A DNA stretch of 41,227 nucleotides from a virus: positions 1 to 41,227 of IMG/VR virus record IMGVR_UViG_3300029267_000641; one strand, 5' to 3'. Position 1 is the stretch's first letter. Each line of letters starts with the position of its first letter. Below are positions 20,861 through 29,055 of the stretch, piece after piece. The notes under the pieces are model-generated. The model searched no databases. It was not told where the DNA came from and saw only the letters and a list, made by a program, of their open reading frames with translations. Both the position numbers and the translations under genes were made by a program.

Positions 20861-21744
20861 CACTTCTCCTTCTTTCCTTCCACGTAAATTTCCCTCAACA
20901 CGGCCTCGACAGACATTTTCCTACTCTCAGCCTCCGCTCTGACGTCCTCCATCGTATACTGCTTACCGTCAAGAAACGGTAACTTGACTTCGACAGCCTC
21001 GTTGACATCCTTGAGCGGACCGAAACGTTTCTCCTCGACCCAAAGAAAACCAGAAGGCCCGACCGAGTAACGATTAACGTAGTCAATGTCTGCTCTGACT
21101 GCAGGCTTTTCTTTATGAAGCCGAATCGTCTGCTCAGCCCTACGAACGTTGCCAGCAATGTTCTCAGCGTGCCTACGCTCTGGAAGATCGCTCTGCACGC
21201 CAGCTCGAACGTCCCTTTCAGTAGCATCACGCAGCTTCTTTTGCAGTTTGCCTTCGTCGTTGAACAAGCCAACGGAGTAGCTTCCATCCGATTCTTGATA
21301 AAGATACTCGTTCCACTCTCGCTCCCGGCCGGTTTCCGCGAGTTTTATTCTGTCAGCCATAGTCAACGGTTCGCTCGGTTTTGGACCAGTGACTTGCGTC
21401 TCTTCACCAGTCTCGAGATTCACCTTGATTCGCCTACCGTCTCTATCAGTGTAATGAGTAAACTTCTCGTCTGGCTTGATTGCGCCCGTGACTAACTCCA
21501 GCCGATTGGTTGCGAGGTTCCGTCGGAACATTCGACCTTCCTCATCCGCAAACGACTCCCACTGCTCAACTGGCTTTTCTTCTGGAGGCTTGAGCATCTC
21601 GTAGGCTTGTGTTATCGTGTTCAAACGCATTCGGTCGGCTTCAGATTCTATTCCAAGCACTGACTGAATTTCTTCAGGCGACAGTCCGTAAAGATCTTCT
21701 GGTGTTACGCCTAGGGAAACGCCGGCGGCGGCTGGTCTCCCCAC
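20860..21744 (-). CDS. Virion-associated hypothetical protein, 294 aa
   Basis: It uses GTG 21744 (GTG GGG AGA CCA) within the end of the upstream gene; there is no strong ribosome site, so the start is uncertain and coupling is likely. EDLYGLSPEEIQSVLGIESEADRMR near the start resembles an alpha-helical adaptor. The middle has RDGRRIKVNLETGEETQVTG, a short strand repeat. It lies between a Gly/Pro-rich protein and the giant protein and probably belongs to the internal virion set. No family recognised. Confidence 0.55.
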   Translation of the reverse strand: MGRPAAAGVSLGVTPEDLYGLSPEEIQSVLGIESEADRMRLNTITQAYEMLKPPEEKPVEQWESFADEEGRMFRRNLATNRLELVTGAIKPDEKFTHYTDRDGRRIKVNLETGEETQVTGPKPSEPLTMADRIKLAETGREREWNEYLYQESDGSYSVGLFNDEGKLQKKLRDATERDVRAGVQSDLPERRHAENIAGNVRRAEQTIRLHKEKPAVRADIDYVNRYSVGPSGFLWVEEKRFGPLKDVNEAVEVKLPFLDGKQYTMEDVRAEAESRKMSVEAVLREIYVEGKKEK

Positions 21745-22316
21745 AGTCTCATAAAAGGGTGAGTGGCACTTTGGCCGCCAGCCCCTCCTGCACGCGGGGT
21801 TCCGCCATATCCTAAACCTGGCGAGGGCTCTTCCGGCTCGAAGGCACCTGTTGTTGGCGTCACTGCGCCGCTAGCCACACGGCCTGTTGACAGCGGCGAT
21901 GACACGTCCTTGCCAAACAAGGAATCGAACGCATCAAGCTCTGGAGTGAGACTAAGCGTCAGCTCTGGTAGCTTGCCCTCACCAGCCTTTCCGACCTTAA
22001 AGCCTGTAATACCAGGCGTGCCTGCCGGTGTGGCTCCTGGAGCCAGCAAGTCAATCAACGCTTGCGTTTGGCTTCGTTGTTGTGTCCGAGCCTTGCTGGC
22101 GGCTTCGGAGTACTTCTTCGATCTTGCCAGGTTACTTGCCAGACCGCCAACTCCATGCTGCCACGATGTCGGATCGGACGCAGAGAATGCCTGCGCACCT
22201 TGACCTAGCATCATAGCAATTAGGTTCCAGTCAACAGGATTCACGTTGCCAGCCGTGACCTGTGGAGTGGGACCAAGTGAAACATCTCCTGCAAAAGGTG
22301 TTAAATCTACTGCCAT
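21711..22316 (-). CDS. Gly/Pro-rich virion hypothetical protein, 201 aa
   Basis: ATG 22316 follows AGGAGGAACAA. Residues 1-95 contain DWNLIAMMLGQGAQAFSASD and a helix rich in Gln/Ala. The last 50 residues are Gly/Pro/Ser-rich (EEPSPGLGYGGTPRAGGAGG). It ends in PPPAFP and overlaps the next gene by 34 nt. Such proteins are common next to ejection proteins. No family recognised. Confidence 0.55.
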   Translation of the reverse strand: MAVDLTPFAGDVSLGPTPQVTAGNVNPVDWNLIAMMLGQGAQAFSASDPTSWQHGVGGLASNLARSKKYSEAASKARTQQRSQTQALIDLLAPGATPAGTPGITGFKVGKAGEGKLPELTLSLTPELDAFDSLFGKDVSSPLSTGRVASGAVTPTTGAFEPEEPSPGLGYGGTPRAGGAGGQSATHPFMRLWGDQPPPAFP

Positions 22317-22325
22317 TTGTTCCTC

Positions 22326-23297
22326 CTAACTAAGTAACCCGCCTATCGCGCCAGCGGCCGCGCCTATTCCTACAGCCCACGGATTTCCGGTCATAGCTCC
22401 CATCGAGGCACCGGACAGTGCTCCGCTAAGAACCGACTGTGTCTTGCTCATCTTTCCAGTATCACGGGCCGGTGTGCCTCCACCGATCGACGCTAGCATT
22501 GCTGCACCATAGGTCGTCATTTCCAAATCCCAACGAGCGTCCATTTCGTCGTACTCGTAATTCTCGCGTGCCTCCTCACCTTTGGCTACGATTCGGATTC
22601 GGTTTGCGTCAGCAGTCAAAGTAGCCACTGCCTTCTCGAAGTCCACGCGTTGGAGATGTGATTTGAAGACTAACTCAACGCCATGATTAACCATTTCGTT
22701 ACGCTGACGCTCCATCTCCACATACAACTTCCCGCTAAACTCAGTGAGCGTGCGCTCCTTTTTCGCATAAATGTCGGCCTGACCGATAACAAACGAGCTA
22801 GTCATCGCAGCACCGATGTCACGCATACCGCTCTGGAATTTCGTAACCATATCATCGTAGTCAGCATCTATCACGTCAGCGTGCGCTGCAATCGCAGTGT
22901 CAATGAGCGTGGTAGTAATTACGTTATCATCAACCTGCGCAACGACCGCATCCGAATACGAAGCATAATCCGTTGCCACGCTGATCGCATCGACTACCGT
23001 GTTAAACGCAGTAATCGCAGCATCCATCGCGTCAAGATCATCGTCTGGATCGTACGCAACAGCAGTTGTGTAAGGCGAGTTTCCAATCGCTGAATCCATG
23101 TAGCCATCAACGTCAGTTAGCCACGTCGAATGTATCGTCTCCATATAAGTCGGATAACTAACACGACCCGAGCCACCGCCACCACCGCCAGAGCCACCAC
23201 CCTTGCACTCCACGATCGGCCCAGAATACTCAAAGCTCTCACTCTCGACCTCCTCTAATGTTGCCATGTCGATAACGACTTTGGTATAGATCTTCAT
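22326..23297 (-). CDS. Virion protein with Gly-rich linker and C-terminal glycine zipper, 323 aa
   Basis: ATG 23297 follows GAAGGAGTAGC, directly after palindrome copy 3. The N-terminus MKIYTKVVIDMATLEEVESE then EYSGPIVECKGGGSGGGGGG is, from memory, a plan shared by podovirus virion proteins of unknown role. The body is helical. The C-terminal NPWAVGIGAAAGAIGGLLS is a glycine-zipper membrane segment, suggesting insertion into the host membrane during ejection (inference). Confidence 0.65.
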   Translation of the reverse strand: MKIYTKVVIDMATLEEVESESFEYSGPIVECKGGGSGGGGGGSGRVSYPTYMETIHSTWLTDVDGYMDSAIGNSPYTTAVAYDPDDDLDAMDAAITAFNTVVDAISVATDYASYSDAVVAQVDDNVITTTLIDTAIAAHADVIDADYDDMVTKFQSGMRDIGAAMTSSFVIGQADIYAKKERTLTEFSGKLYVEMERQRNEMVNHGVELVFKSHLQRVDFEKAVATLTADANRIRIVAKGEEARENYEYDEMDARWDLEMTTYGAAMLASIGGGTPARDTGKMSKTQSVLSGALSGASMGAMTGNPWAVGIGAAAGAIGGLLS

Positions 23298-23307
23298 GCT
23301 ACTCCTT

Positions 23308-23334
23308 CACTTTGTTCAAAATTTGAACGAAGTG
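23308..23334. promoter_or_regulatory. 27-bp palindromic element, copy 3
   Basis: Arms CACTTTGTTCAAA and TTTGAACGAAGTG around a central A; 12 of 13 pairs are Watson-Crick and one is T/G. On the minus strand it ends just before the GAAGGAG site of the 22326-23297 gene, in the only gap between that gene and the 23336-23767 gene. Confidence 0.85.
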
Positions 23335-23335
23335 G

Positions 23336-23767
23336 CTAAGTTTCCCACGTAACGAACGTGTATCTAGCCACACCCCCTGTAGCCTTCGCCAAGCCAATTA
23401 CTTTCTCTTGATCAGTGTAACCAACCACACGAGAACAATATCGACCTCTAGCATACTTCTTAAGCGCGTCCATGCCCTCGCGCCATGTGCTTAAATGTGT
23501 TTCTCCTACTGCCCATAGTGCGTAGAGCAATAGGTTCCTTTGGTCATGAATATGGTCTTCAACAACTGAGGTAAGACACACTCCGTCCACCACAGCTTTC
23601 TCGTCCTCGCGTCGGTAACTTAACCAAACCTGAACCAGTCCCTCAAGTATTTTGGCCAATAGCCGTTGTTCCCTATCAGCAGGCCCAGGCGGTAACGCTG
23701 CGGTTAGTCCACCCCTTATCTCGTCCCAGTACGGTGTGACTTGGTCCGGCATTAGTAACTGTAACAT
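23336..23767 (-). CDS. Hypothetical phage protein, GNAT-like pattern, 143 aa
   Basis: ATG 23767 follows AAAAGGAGACGCT. LMPDQVTPYWDEIRGGLTAA, then RNLLLYALWAVGE, ALKKYARGRYCSRVVGYT and LAKATGGVARYTFVTW. The strand/helix order and a terminal strand fit a small GNAT-like fold, as I recall for similar head-tail region proteins in podoviruses. Acetyl-CoA residues cannot be assigned, so the enzyme role is doubtful. Confidence 0.5.
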   Translation of the reverse strand: MLQLLMPDQVTPYWDEIRGGLTAALPPGPADREQRLLAKILEGLVQVWLSYRREDEKAVVDGVCLTSVVEDHIHDQRNLLLYALWAVGETHLSTWREGMDALKKYARGRYCSRVVGYTDQEKVIGLAKATGGVARYTFVTWET

Positions 23768-23781
23768 AGCGTCTCCTTTTA

Positions 23782-25140
23782 CTATTCACCTCCAACCTCT
23801 TGGCCTCTAGCATACACCGAGTGTTTGTCATCATACTTAATCAATGCCTTGATGTAGTCGATATTCGCGACGGAGCCTACATATGTAGCTCCCTTCACCT
23901 TGATACGAAACTCCGTACCAGCCACACGTGGTGTGACCACACCTTTCGGATTAAGTCGTTTCCAGCCAGAATCGTCGTTGAACGAATCGCGACTGTCTTG
24001 ATAATCGTTTCGCCAATCGACGCGAGCTTGTAGGACATCCTCACTGGCGTTGTAATAATTCGCACCAATCCCTAGTTGGTCAATCGTCTTATACCCACGT
24101 GCACCAAGATCCAATGTGTCAGTAGTTAACCTTATCTCAGGGTCTCCTCCGTCTTTGTAGAACCCACATAGTGTACCTCTGTAGGTCCCCACGGACGAGC
24201 AGTACTGATCAGTAGAATAGAGTCCATGCTCGGTGAGTACGTAGCCTGTACTTCCGTCGGAGATGTACAGTCGTCTTCGTCCGGGACAATATGATAGTTT
24301 AACGATTCCACTTAAGTCCTCCAAGAAGTCTTTGTAGCCAAGCTTCTCCGATTTGTACGTTGAATCACAATACCAGAGATCATTATTCGTGCTAATCCAA
24401 AAGTGCACGTTGTCACTCCCGTCAATCGACTCGCCGCTAAGTATTCCCTCACCGCTCATGTGTCGCATTGCGTAGGTGGACATTGGCTCAGACTTCGGTT
24501 CCAGCAGAGCTATCCCTCCGTCTCCGTACACCATGACTCCATTGCCAAGTTTGCGAACCTGGTAGACAAGACCTTTACCCTGCTCTCCCCAAGGCATGTG
24601 TCTATATCCAGCCGTGCGGTTGAATCTTTTAGGTCCGCCAGGCGTAACCTCAACTTCTCCCTCTCGAAAATCAAACTTTCCGATCTCAGACCACGCGACT
24701 GTGTTAGTAGCCATATTGCCAAAGTCCGCCTCATCGCCATGAACGATACCTCCAGCTATCACCTGTCCATTGAAGTTATCAATGCACGCGTAAACCGGTG
24801 AGTTCGATGTAGGCAACGCCGAAACCGCGTCGCTACCGACTGTCTTCTCCCACGCGTCAACAGTGATCGTGTTACCAGAACGGGCGAAAGTAGTAACAAC
24901 ATAAAAAAGGTTAAAATCAGCGACGGTAACGTACTTAACGTTCGCAACAGCGCCGAGATTCTGAATTTCCGTTGCTTGCCAAACGTTGCTCGTGTCACAA
25001 TAAACCTCATACAAATAAAGGTCCGTGGTGCCGTCCTTGATTGCAAAGATCAACGTGTAGTACTCAAGAAAGAAAACTTGTGGCCAGGGCCAGTTATCCC
25101 CGATACTCCACGTCCCAGTTCCAACTATTGCGTCTGCCAT
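23782..25140 (-). CDS. Beta-propeller-like tail protein (P22 gp10-like), 452 aa
   Basis: The start is set at ATG 25140 (MADAIVGTG) with GGAG 5 nt before it; a GTG 14 codons upstream would overlap the previous gene and lacks a ribosome site. It is strand-rich, with repeated blocks each ending in an aromatic (LYLYEVYCD..., VYACIDNFNGQVIAGG, WSEIGKFDF, VHFWISTNNDLWYCDS). This plan matches the tail/head-completion proteins of podoviruses with a propeller fold. Function assigned by pattern and context. Confidence 0.6.
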   Translation of the reverse strand: MADAIVGTGTWSIGDNWPWPQVFFLEYYTLIFAIKDGTTDLYLYEVYCDTSNVWQATEIQNLGAVANVKYVTVADFNLFYVVTTFARSGNTITVDAWEKTVGSDAVSALPTSNSPVYACIDNFNGQVIAGGIVHGDEADFGNMATNTVAWSEIGKFDFREGEVEVTPGGPKRFNRTAGYRHMPWGEQGKGLVYQVRKLGNGVMVYGDGGIALLEPKSEPMSTYAMRHMSGEGILSGESIDGSDNVHFWISTNNDLWYCDSTYKSEKLGYKDFLEDLSGIVKLSYCPGRRRLYISDGSTGYVLTEHGLYSTDQYCSSVGTYRGTLCGFYKDGGDPEIRLTTDTLDLGARGYKTIDQLGIGANYYNASEDVLQARVDWRNDYQDSRDSFNDDSGWKRLNPKGVVTPRVAGTEFRIKVKGATYVGSVANIDYIKALIKYDDKHSVYARGQEVGGE

Positions 25141-25150
25141 ATTATCTCCA

Positions 25151-26977
25151 TCAAACGGAAGGACCTTCCCAATCACTGTCACAAGTGAAATGCGTTATTC
25201 CTACACCGGCCTGACCACCAACATTATCTACGTACTCATACATGCAATACCACTCGTCTCCAATGACGAAACCTTCTAGAATAGCAGCACTGCAACTATT
25301 ATTACCAATAGTAACACTTCCTATTATACTCGGTTGGAGAGCGGAATCTATTCTGAATCCAGTCATGCTAGTACTAGTCCAATCGAAGACGGAGGCAAAA
25401 CAATCGTCATGGACGTGACAACAGGAAGTGGCATGTACCGAACTACTCGTGGCGTCCGAATACTGCTCAGTTATGTTATCTCCATCAACATCCATCGAGT
25501 ACGTTCGTTTGTACTCATACCACGCAGAATCATAGCCAGCGTACTCTACATATATTCCATAGCCGGAATACTCTGGCACTTTCACTACAGCAGGAAGGAA
25601 ACCGTTACCATGCGTTTGTTCTACTGAATCTACCTGACCTCCAGCAGTACTATAACTGGCTACATAATAATCTCCAGCTGGGTCCTCATACGCTGCAACA
25701 AAAACACTGTCCGTCATTCGAACACCGTTCACCGAGGAAGCTACACCGTCGATAATAAATCCTGAATAACCTCCGACCGAGATACTGCCATCAGCAGCTA
25801 CGTTGTAGCCTTTGTACAGAGTCGATGGAGCATCTGTTACGTAAGCTACAGTAACAACTCCATTAGACTGCTTCCACAAGGTGATACAAGTGGCATTGAC
25901 ACTAGAGTCAACAATTACGACGTCATGACCACTTAGTTCTCCGGTAGCCTTGTTGATCACCGAGGTTCCGAACTTTTGATTATATATATAACCGTCGACA
26001 GCGTTCCAAGTCTTCTCTAACCATGTATAGCCTATGACCGCATAACTATCGTTATCATAAGCTAGCACGACCATTGTCGGAGACGCATCTCTCCAGTCAG
26101 CATTACCAGTGTCAAGATCATGACTCTCACCAGTATCGCTTGCGACGCCCTCGGAGCTTATGGTAAAAGTCCCAACGACCCCATCGCCGCGTAAGGCATA
26201 CGCACCAAGTGCGCTACTCTCTTCACTGTTGATATGACACACCGCGCATCTTTGGTTAGTGCTGAACATTTCATTGTAGTCGGCTACCGCCGGAAAACAC
26301 AAGGGCCTCATAGTAACGACAGTACCACAATGGTCAGTGACTCTCACATATTCTGGATTGTCGGACGTCTCGCGATACAGCTTGTTACGCCGAGAGTTAG
26401 TAGTAGGATACTCGCGCCAGTAAAAGCCGCTTGGTGTTGCTCTCCAAGTAAACGGTGGACAACCTCCATCTATAAACACTTCCGCCTGACCTGGCCAAAT
26501 ATCTATCAGCTCGTCTATCGGAGTTTGAAAGGCCAACGCGGTCGGAACATCTTCACAACACGTCGACGCGTCCATATAGGGCACGTTGATCGTGACCTCA
26601 AGTCCATTAGAATCAGTCACTGTAACTACCGTATCCTGGCCTTCGTCAGCACTTGACGTTAGTGTGTTGTAACGTACCGACGTAGTTGCCGAACTAAACG
26701 TCGCCCACGCGTTATCTGAGGCCCACGTGAAGTTTGCACAACCGCCTTCAACGTAAAGCACTACCGAACTATCACGAGCCAGAGCATAGACGTTTAGTGG
26801 GCTGGAAATGAAGTAATGTCCGGGCTCATCGCCACACGCGTAGTCCTCGATCATCTCCTCGTTAATCGGCTTGCCGATCCCACTACGTGTCATGGCTTGG
26901 TCACTGACCTCACCCGTTTCGGTCGAGGGAGTATAACCACTTGGATACATCGAAACATTTATAACGTCGTTATCCAC
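25151..26977 (-). CDS. Ig-like plus beta-propeller virion protein, 608 aa
   Basis: GTG 26977 overlaps the previous TAG by one base (TAGTG). Two Ig-like repeats are seen, each with a G-G-C...F-T-W core (residues about 72-133 and 164-228). A C-A-V-C-H motif lies at 244-248, and the rest is strand-rich, like a beta-propeller. It is probably on the tail, where Ig-like domains bind the cell surface weakly. The CxxCH motif would bind c-type haem in a periplasmic protein, but here is more likely chance or a metal site. Confidence 0.55.
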   Translation of the reverse strand: MDNDVINVSMYPSGYTPSTETGEVSDQAMTRSGIGKPINEEMIEDYACGDEPGHYFISSPLNVYALARDSSVVLYVEGGCANFTWASDNAWATFSSATTSVRYNTLTSSADEGQDTVVTVTDSNGLEVTINVPYMDASTCCEDVPTALAFQTPIDELIDIWPGQAEVFIDGGCPPFTWRATPSGFYWREYPTTNSRRNKLYRETSDNPEYVRVTDHCGTVVTMRPLCFPAVADYNEMFSTNQRCAVCHINSEESSALGAYALRGDGVVGTFTISSEGVASDTGESHDLDTGNADWRDASPTMVVLAYDNDSYAVIGYTWLEKTWNAVDGYIYNQKFGTSVINKATGELSGHDVVIVDSSVNATCITLWKQSNGVVTVAYVTDAPSTLYKGYNVAADGSISVGGYSGFIIDGVASSVNGVRMTDSVFVAAYEDPAGDYYVASYSTAGGQVDSVEQTHGNGFLPAVVKVPEYSGYGIYVEYAGYDSAWYEYKRTYSMDVDGDNITEQYSDATSSSVHATSCCHVHDDCFASVFDWTSTSMTGFRIDSALQPSIIGSVTIGNNSCSAAILEGFVIGDEWYCMYEYVDNVGGQAGVGITHFTCDSDWEGPSV

Positions 26978-27405
26978 TAAGTCACCATGATGTAGTCATT
27001 CAACAACGTGTCAGCGTCGGAATCCAAGTACCCAGTCTTGGTCAACTTCAACGTATGTCCGCCTGTGGCCACACCACTGACGTCAAGCTCACCATTAGCA
27101 TCAGTTGTACCCTTAAGCACGTCGTCGATGTAAACACTAACATTCTCCAGCTCACTGGCATCAACGTAATCAGTAATCCTAATTGTGATGTTCCGTGTGG
27201 CAGTAGCCTCACTCCACTTGCCAAGCCCGCCCCACGAAACACCAGTAGCATTAAGGTCCGTCACGGCCTCGTGCAGCTTAAGTCCTTCCTCGCTCGGCGC
27301 AAGGTTGTGACACTCCACCAAGCTTTGTTTGTATCGTGGCTCGGACTTGAAACGCTTTAACCCACGAAGCAAGCCGTCCCTAAATGTATACTCGTATTCC
27401 CTCAC
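26977..27405 (-). CDS. Tail protein with carboxypeptidase-regulatory-like domain, 142 aa
   Basis: GTG 27405 overlaps the upstream TGA. The N-terminus (FRDGLLRGLKRF...LVECHNLAPSEEGLKLHE) is like the start of podovirus tail-hub proteins. Residues 72-131 (ITIRITDYVDASELENVSVYIDD...GTTDANGELDVSG...GHTLKLTKTGY) form a beta-sandwich of the PEGA/CarboxypepD-reg type. It is likely an accessory tail protein, perhaps surface binding. Confidence 0.6.
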   Translation of the reverse strand: MREYEYTFRDGLLRGLKRFKSEPRYKQSLVECHNLAPSEEGLKLHEAVTDLNATGVSWGGLGKWSEATATRNITIRITDYVDASELENVSVYIDDVLKGTTDANGELDVSGVATGGHTLKLTKTGYLDSDADTLLNDYIMVT

Positions 27406-27572
27406 CTATTGGCCCTCTTGTCATGCCATGACCCGTGACGTGAAGGTTTCTTCACACTCGTCGGACAAACTTCGCCAGCCTGCTGACGCTTACCTACGCC
27501 TTCATTCTGTCGCTGATATGAGTCCTTGAACGGACCTGTTCCGTCACGCTTACCTCTTTGTTTCATAGCCAT
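27402..27572 (-). CDS. Small basic protein, 56 aa
   Basis: Short gene found by reading the gap: ATG 27572 follows AAAAGGAGTAAACTGTA, with a second Met two codons on. The product is very basic (MAMKQRGKRDGTGPFKDSYQ, then RQQAGEVCP, then KKPSRHGSWHDKRANR). It overlaps the upstream stop (TAATG) and the downstream GTG start. No family recognised. Its basic nature suggests DNA or RNA contact within the head or tail. Confidence 0.6.
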   Translation of the reverse strand: MAMKQRGKRDGTGPFKDSYQRQNEGVGKRQQAGEVCPTSVKKPSRHGSWHDKRANR

Positions 27573-27775
27573 TACAGTTTACTCCTTTTCTCCCAGAACT
27601 CTCCCATCGGGGCGGAGTGATGCTTAGCCTTCTTACCAGTAGGCTTCCAACCGTGTGCCACGCCTCGAAGTAAGTTTGCTTGGGCTTCGGCTTTCGCTTT
27701 GGTTGTGTTCTTGGCGGATACCTCCCCGCCATGCGAAACCCGATATCCGTCTGTTTTTCTAACTTTAACTGGCAT
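27572..27775 (-). CDS. Small basic phage protein, 67 aa
   Basis: MPVKVRKTDGYRVSHGGEVS, then NTTKAKAEAQANLLRGVAHG. This resembles a widespread phage protein beginning MPVRK...GGY.WG..G.VY...AKAEAQ, whose role is unknown. Start ATG 27775 has a short GAGG ribosome site within the end of the upstream gene. Ends TAA overlapping the next ATG. Confidence 0.6.
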   Translation of the reverse strand: MPVKVRKTDGYRVSHGGEVSAKNTTKAKAEAQANLLRGVAHGWKPTGKKAKHHSAPMGEFWEKRSKL

Positions 27776-28268
27776 CCAAAGCCTCCTCAGCGAGCTTCTC
27801 TACATAGTCAAACGGAATCCGAAGCTGGTTCATCTCGTCGAACGCCAGTTCGTACATGAACCCTACCCACACGTCTCCAACCGTCTCGTCCGGGTCGAGC
27901 ACACTAACAGTCATTCGCGTGCCGGCCTTGACAGGGTAACCAAAGTCGCTCACGTCGCCTTTCTTCGGAATTGGAAACGAATAGTGAACACTTCCCTCGA
28001 CGCTCTCCATAAGCACGTCAACATAATGTGCCTTCGATTTCATTCGACCAAAGTAAATAGCTCCCTTCGTTATTGTTCCATCCGCAGGGAAAATCACCTG
28101 CATAACCACGGGCTTTTCGACTGGGTCTGCAACGAACCCAAACACGGGTGACGACGGAACGAGACCAACAAAGGTTCGATGCGTCCTTCGGGCTATACGT
28201 TGAATAACACGCTCCAAGTTCTTGAGCTTCTCGTCTGCGTCCTTTCCCTTGATCTCAAAACGTTTCAT
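27765..28268 (-). CDS. Virion-region hypothetical protein, 167 aa
   Basis: ATG 28268 follows AAAGGGGTAGCG, 2 nt after the previous stop. The first helix (KGKDADEKLKNLERVIQRIARR) is followed by beta-rich blocks (KPVVMQVIFPADGTITKGAIYF, FPIPKKGDVSDFGYPV). This could be a tail or capsid-stabilising protein. No family recognised. Confidence 0.55.
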   Translation of the reverse strand: MKRFEIKGKDADEKLKNLERVIQRIARRTHRTFVGLVPSSPVFGFVADPVEKPVVMQVIFPADGTITKGAIYFGRMKSKAHYVDVLMESVEGSVHYSFPIPKKGDVSDFGYPVKAGTRMTVSVLDPDETVGDVWVGFMYELAFDEMNQLRIPFDYVEKLAEEALDAS

Positions 28269-28270
28269 CG

Positions 28271-28996
28271 CTACCCCTTTATTGCTATAACGTTATGGGA
28301 CTCCTCTTCAACCATATCCATCTCTAATGGGGACGTAAGAAGCGAGATGGCAGAAGTCCAGTCTTTTATTGCTTCACTGTTCCGTTGAAACATAGCCAAC
28401 ATCAAACACGCTGCGGCAACGAGAGCTTCTGGATGGTTCACACTCCAGTAGTTCGTGTCCGTGTTCGAGGTCATATTCTTGCAATACCAAAGACCCTGAA
28501 TCTCCACGATGACTTCTTCGTCCGTCGGCGGCATCCACATAACACCGTTGTATTCGTAATCATACTTGCTGGCCTCAGAAACTGTGGTGTCAACGAACTT
28601 CTCAAGATATATCGTGTCAGTCAGTGGATGCGTTCGAAGCAGCGCTGGTGTGTAATACGTGGGCGTGCCACTGTCAATGCTTGACGGTGGTTCGTTGTAG
28701 TATTCACGAAATGTGGTAACGTCCCGCAGTTCTAGCTTCTTACGGTACTCGTCATTAGCTACCCACACTTCTTGAATCGCCCTACACTCTTGAAACAACT
28801 TGTACCACTCGTCAACCGCAGCCGTTTCGTAATGCTTGGCCTTCGAGAAATTAGTTGTTACGGTTCTGTCAAGATGCCGTGAGCCACGCTGGATGTAATA
28901 ATCCGCACCATCGTCTGCCCACGTAGTTACGCTACTGACCAGATCGTAACGCCCGCTCTCCTTAACAAACTGTTCCCTTATTCCTACTAAGTCCAT
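28271..28996 (-). CDS. Head-tail adaptor-like protein, 241 aa
   Basis: ATG 28996 follows ACGAGGTTCCG. The start MDLVGIREQFVKESGRYDLV, then WADDGADYYIQRGSRHLDR, matches the common podovirus adaptor plan (helical N-terminus, D-G-A-D-x-x-I-x-x-G-x-R-x-L-D-R). The C-terminus has HPEALVAAACLMLAMFQRN. Adaptors fit between portal and tail. It lies downstream of the capsid gene, as expected. The middle holds an extended beta insert. Confidence 0.65.
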   Translation of the reverse strand: MDLVGIREQFVKESGRYDLVSSVTTWADDGADYYIQRGSRHLDRTVTTNFSKAKHYETAAVDEWYKLFQECRAIQEVWVANDEYRKKLELRDVTTFREYYNEPPSSIDSGTPTYYTPALLRTHPLTDTIYLEKFVDTTVSEASKYDYEYNGVMWMPPTDEEVIVEIQGLWYCKNMTSNTDTNYWSVNHPEALVAAACLMLAMFQRNSEAIKDWTSAISLLTSPLEMDMVEEESHNVIAIKG

Positions 28997-29011
28997 CGGA
29001 ACCTCGTAAAC

Positions 29012-29035
29012 CAGGGTAGGCCGAAGCCCACCCTG
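29012..29035 (-). terminator. Hairpin with TTCG loop after the capsid gene
   Basis: On the minus strand CAGGGTGGGC, loop TTCG, GCCTACCCTG; 9 of 10 pairs are Watson-Crick with one mismatch. It lies in the 59-nt gap between the capsid gene stop and the adaptor start. No U-run follows, so it probably reduces rather than ends transcription, or protects the capsid mRNA 3' end. Confidence 0.6.
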
Positions 29036-29055
29036 ACTCAGCTAAGGATTAAAAA

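Noticed and set aside
21711-21744. Programmed -1 frameshift joining the 201-aa and 294-aa genes
   Set aside because: The overlap has GTTTCCCTAG, but it does not meet the X-XXY-YYZ rule and no stimulatory structure is evident. Two coupled genes are simpler.
25141-25182. GTG start at 25182 for the propeller-like tail gene
   Set aside because: It overlaps the upstream gene and lacks a ribosome site, while ATG 25140 has GGAG at the right distance.
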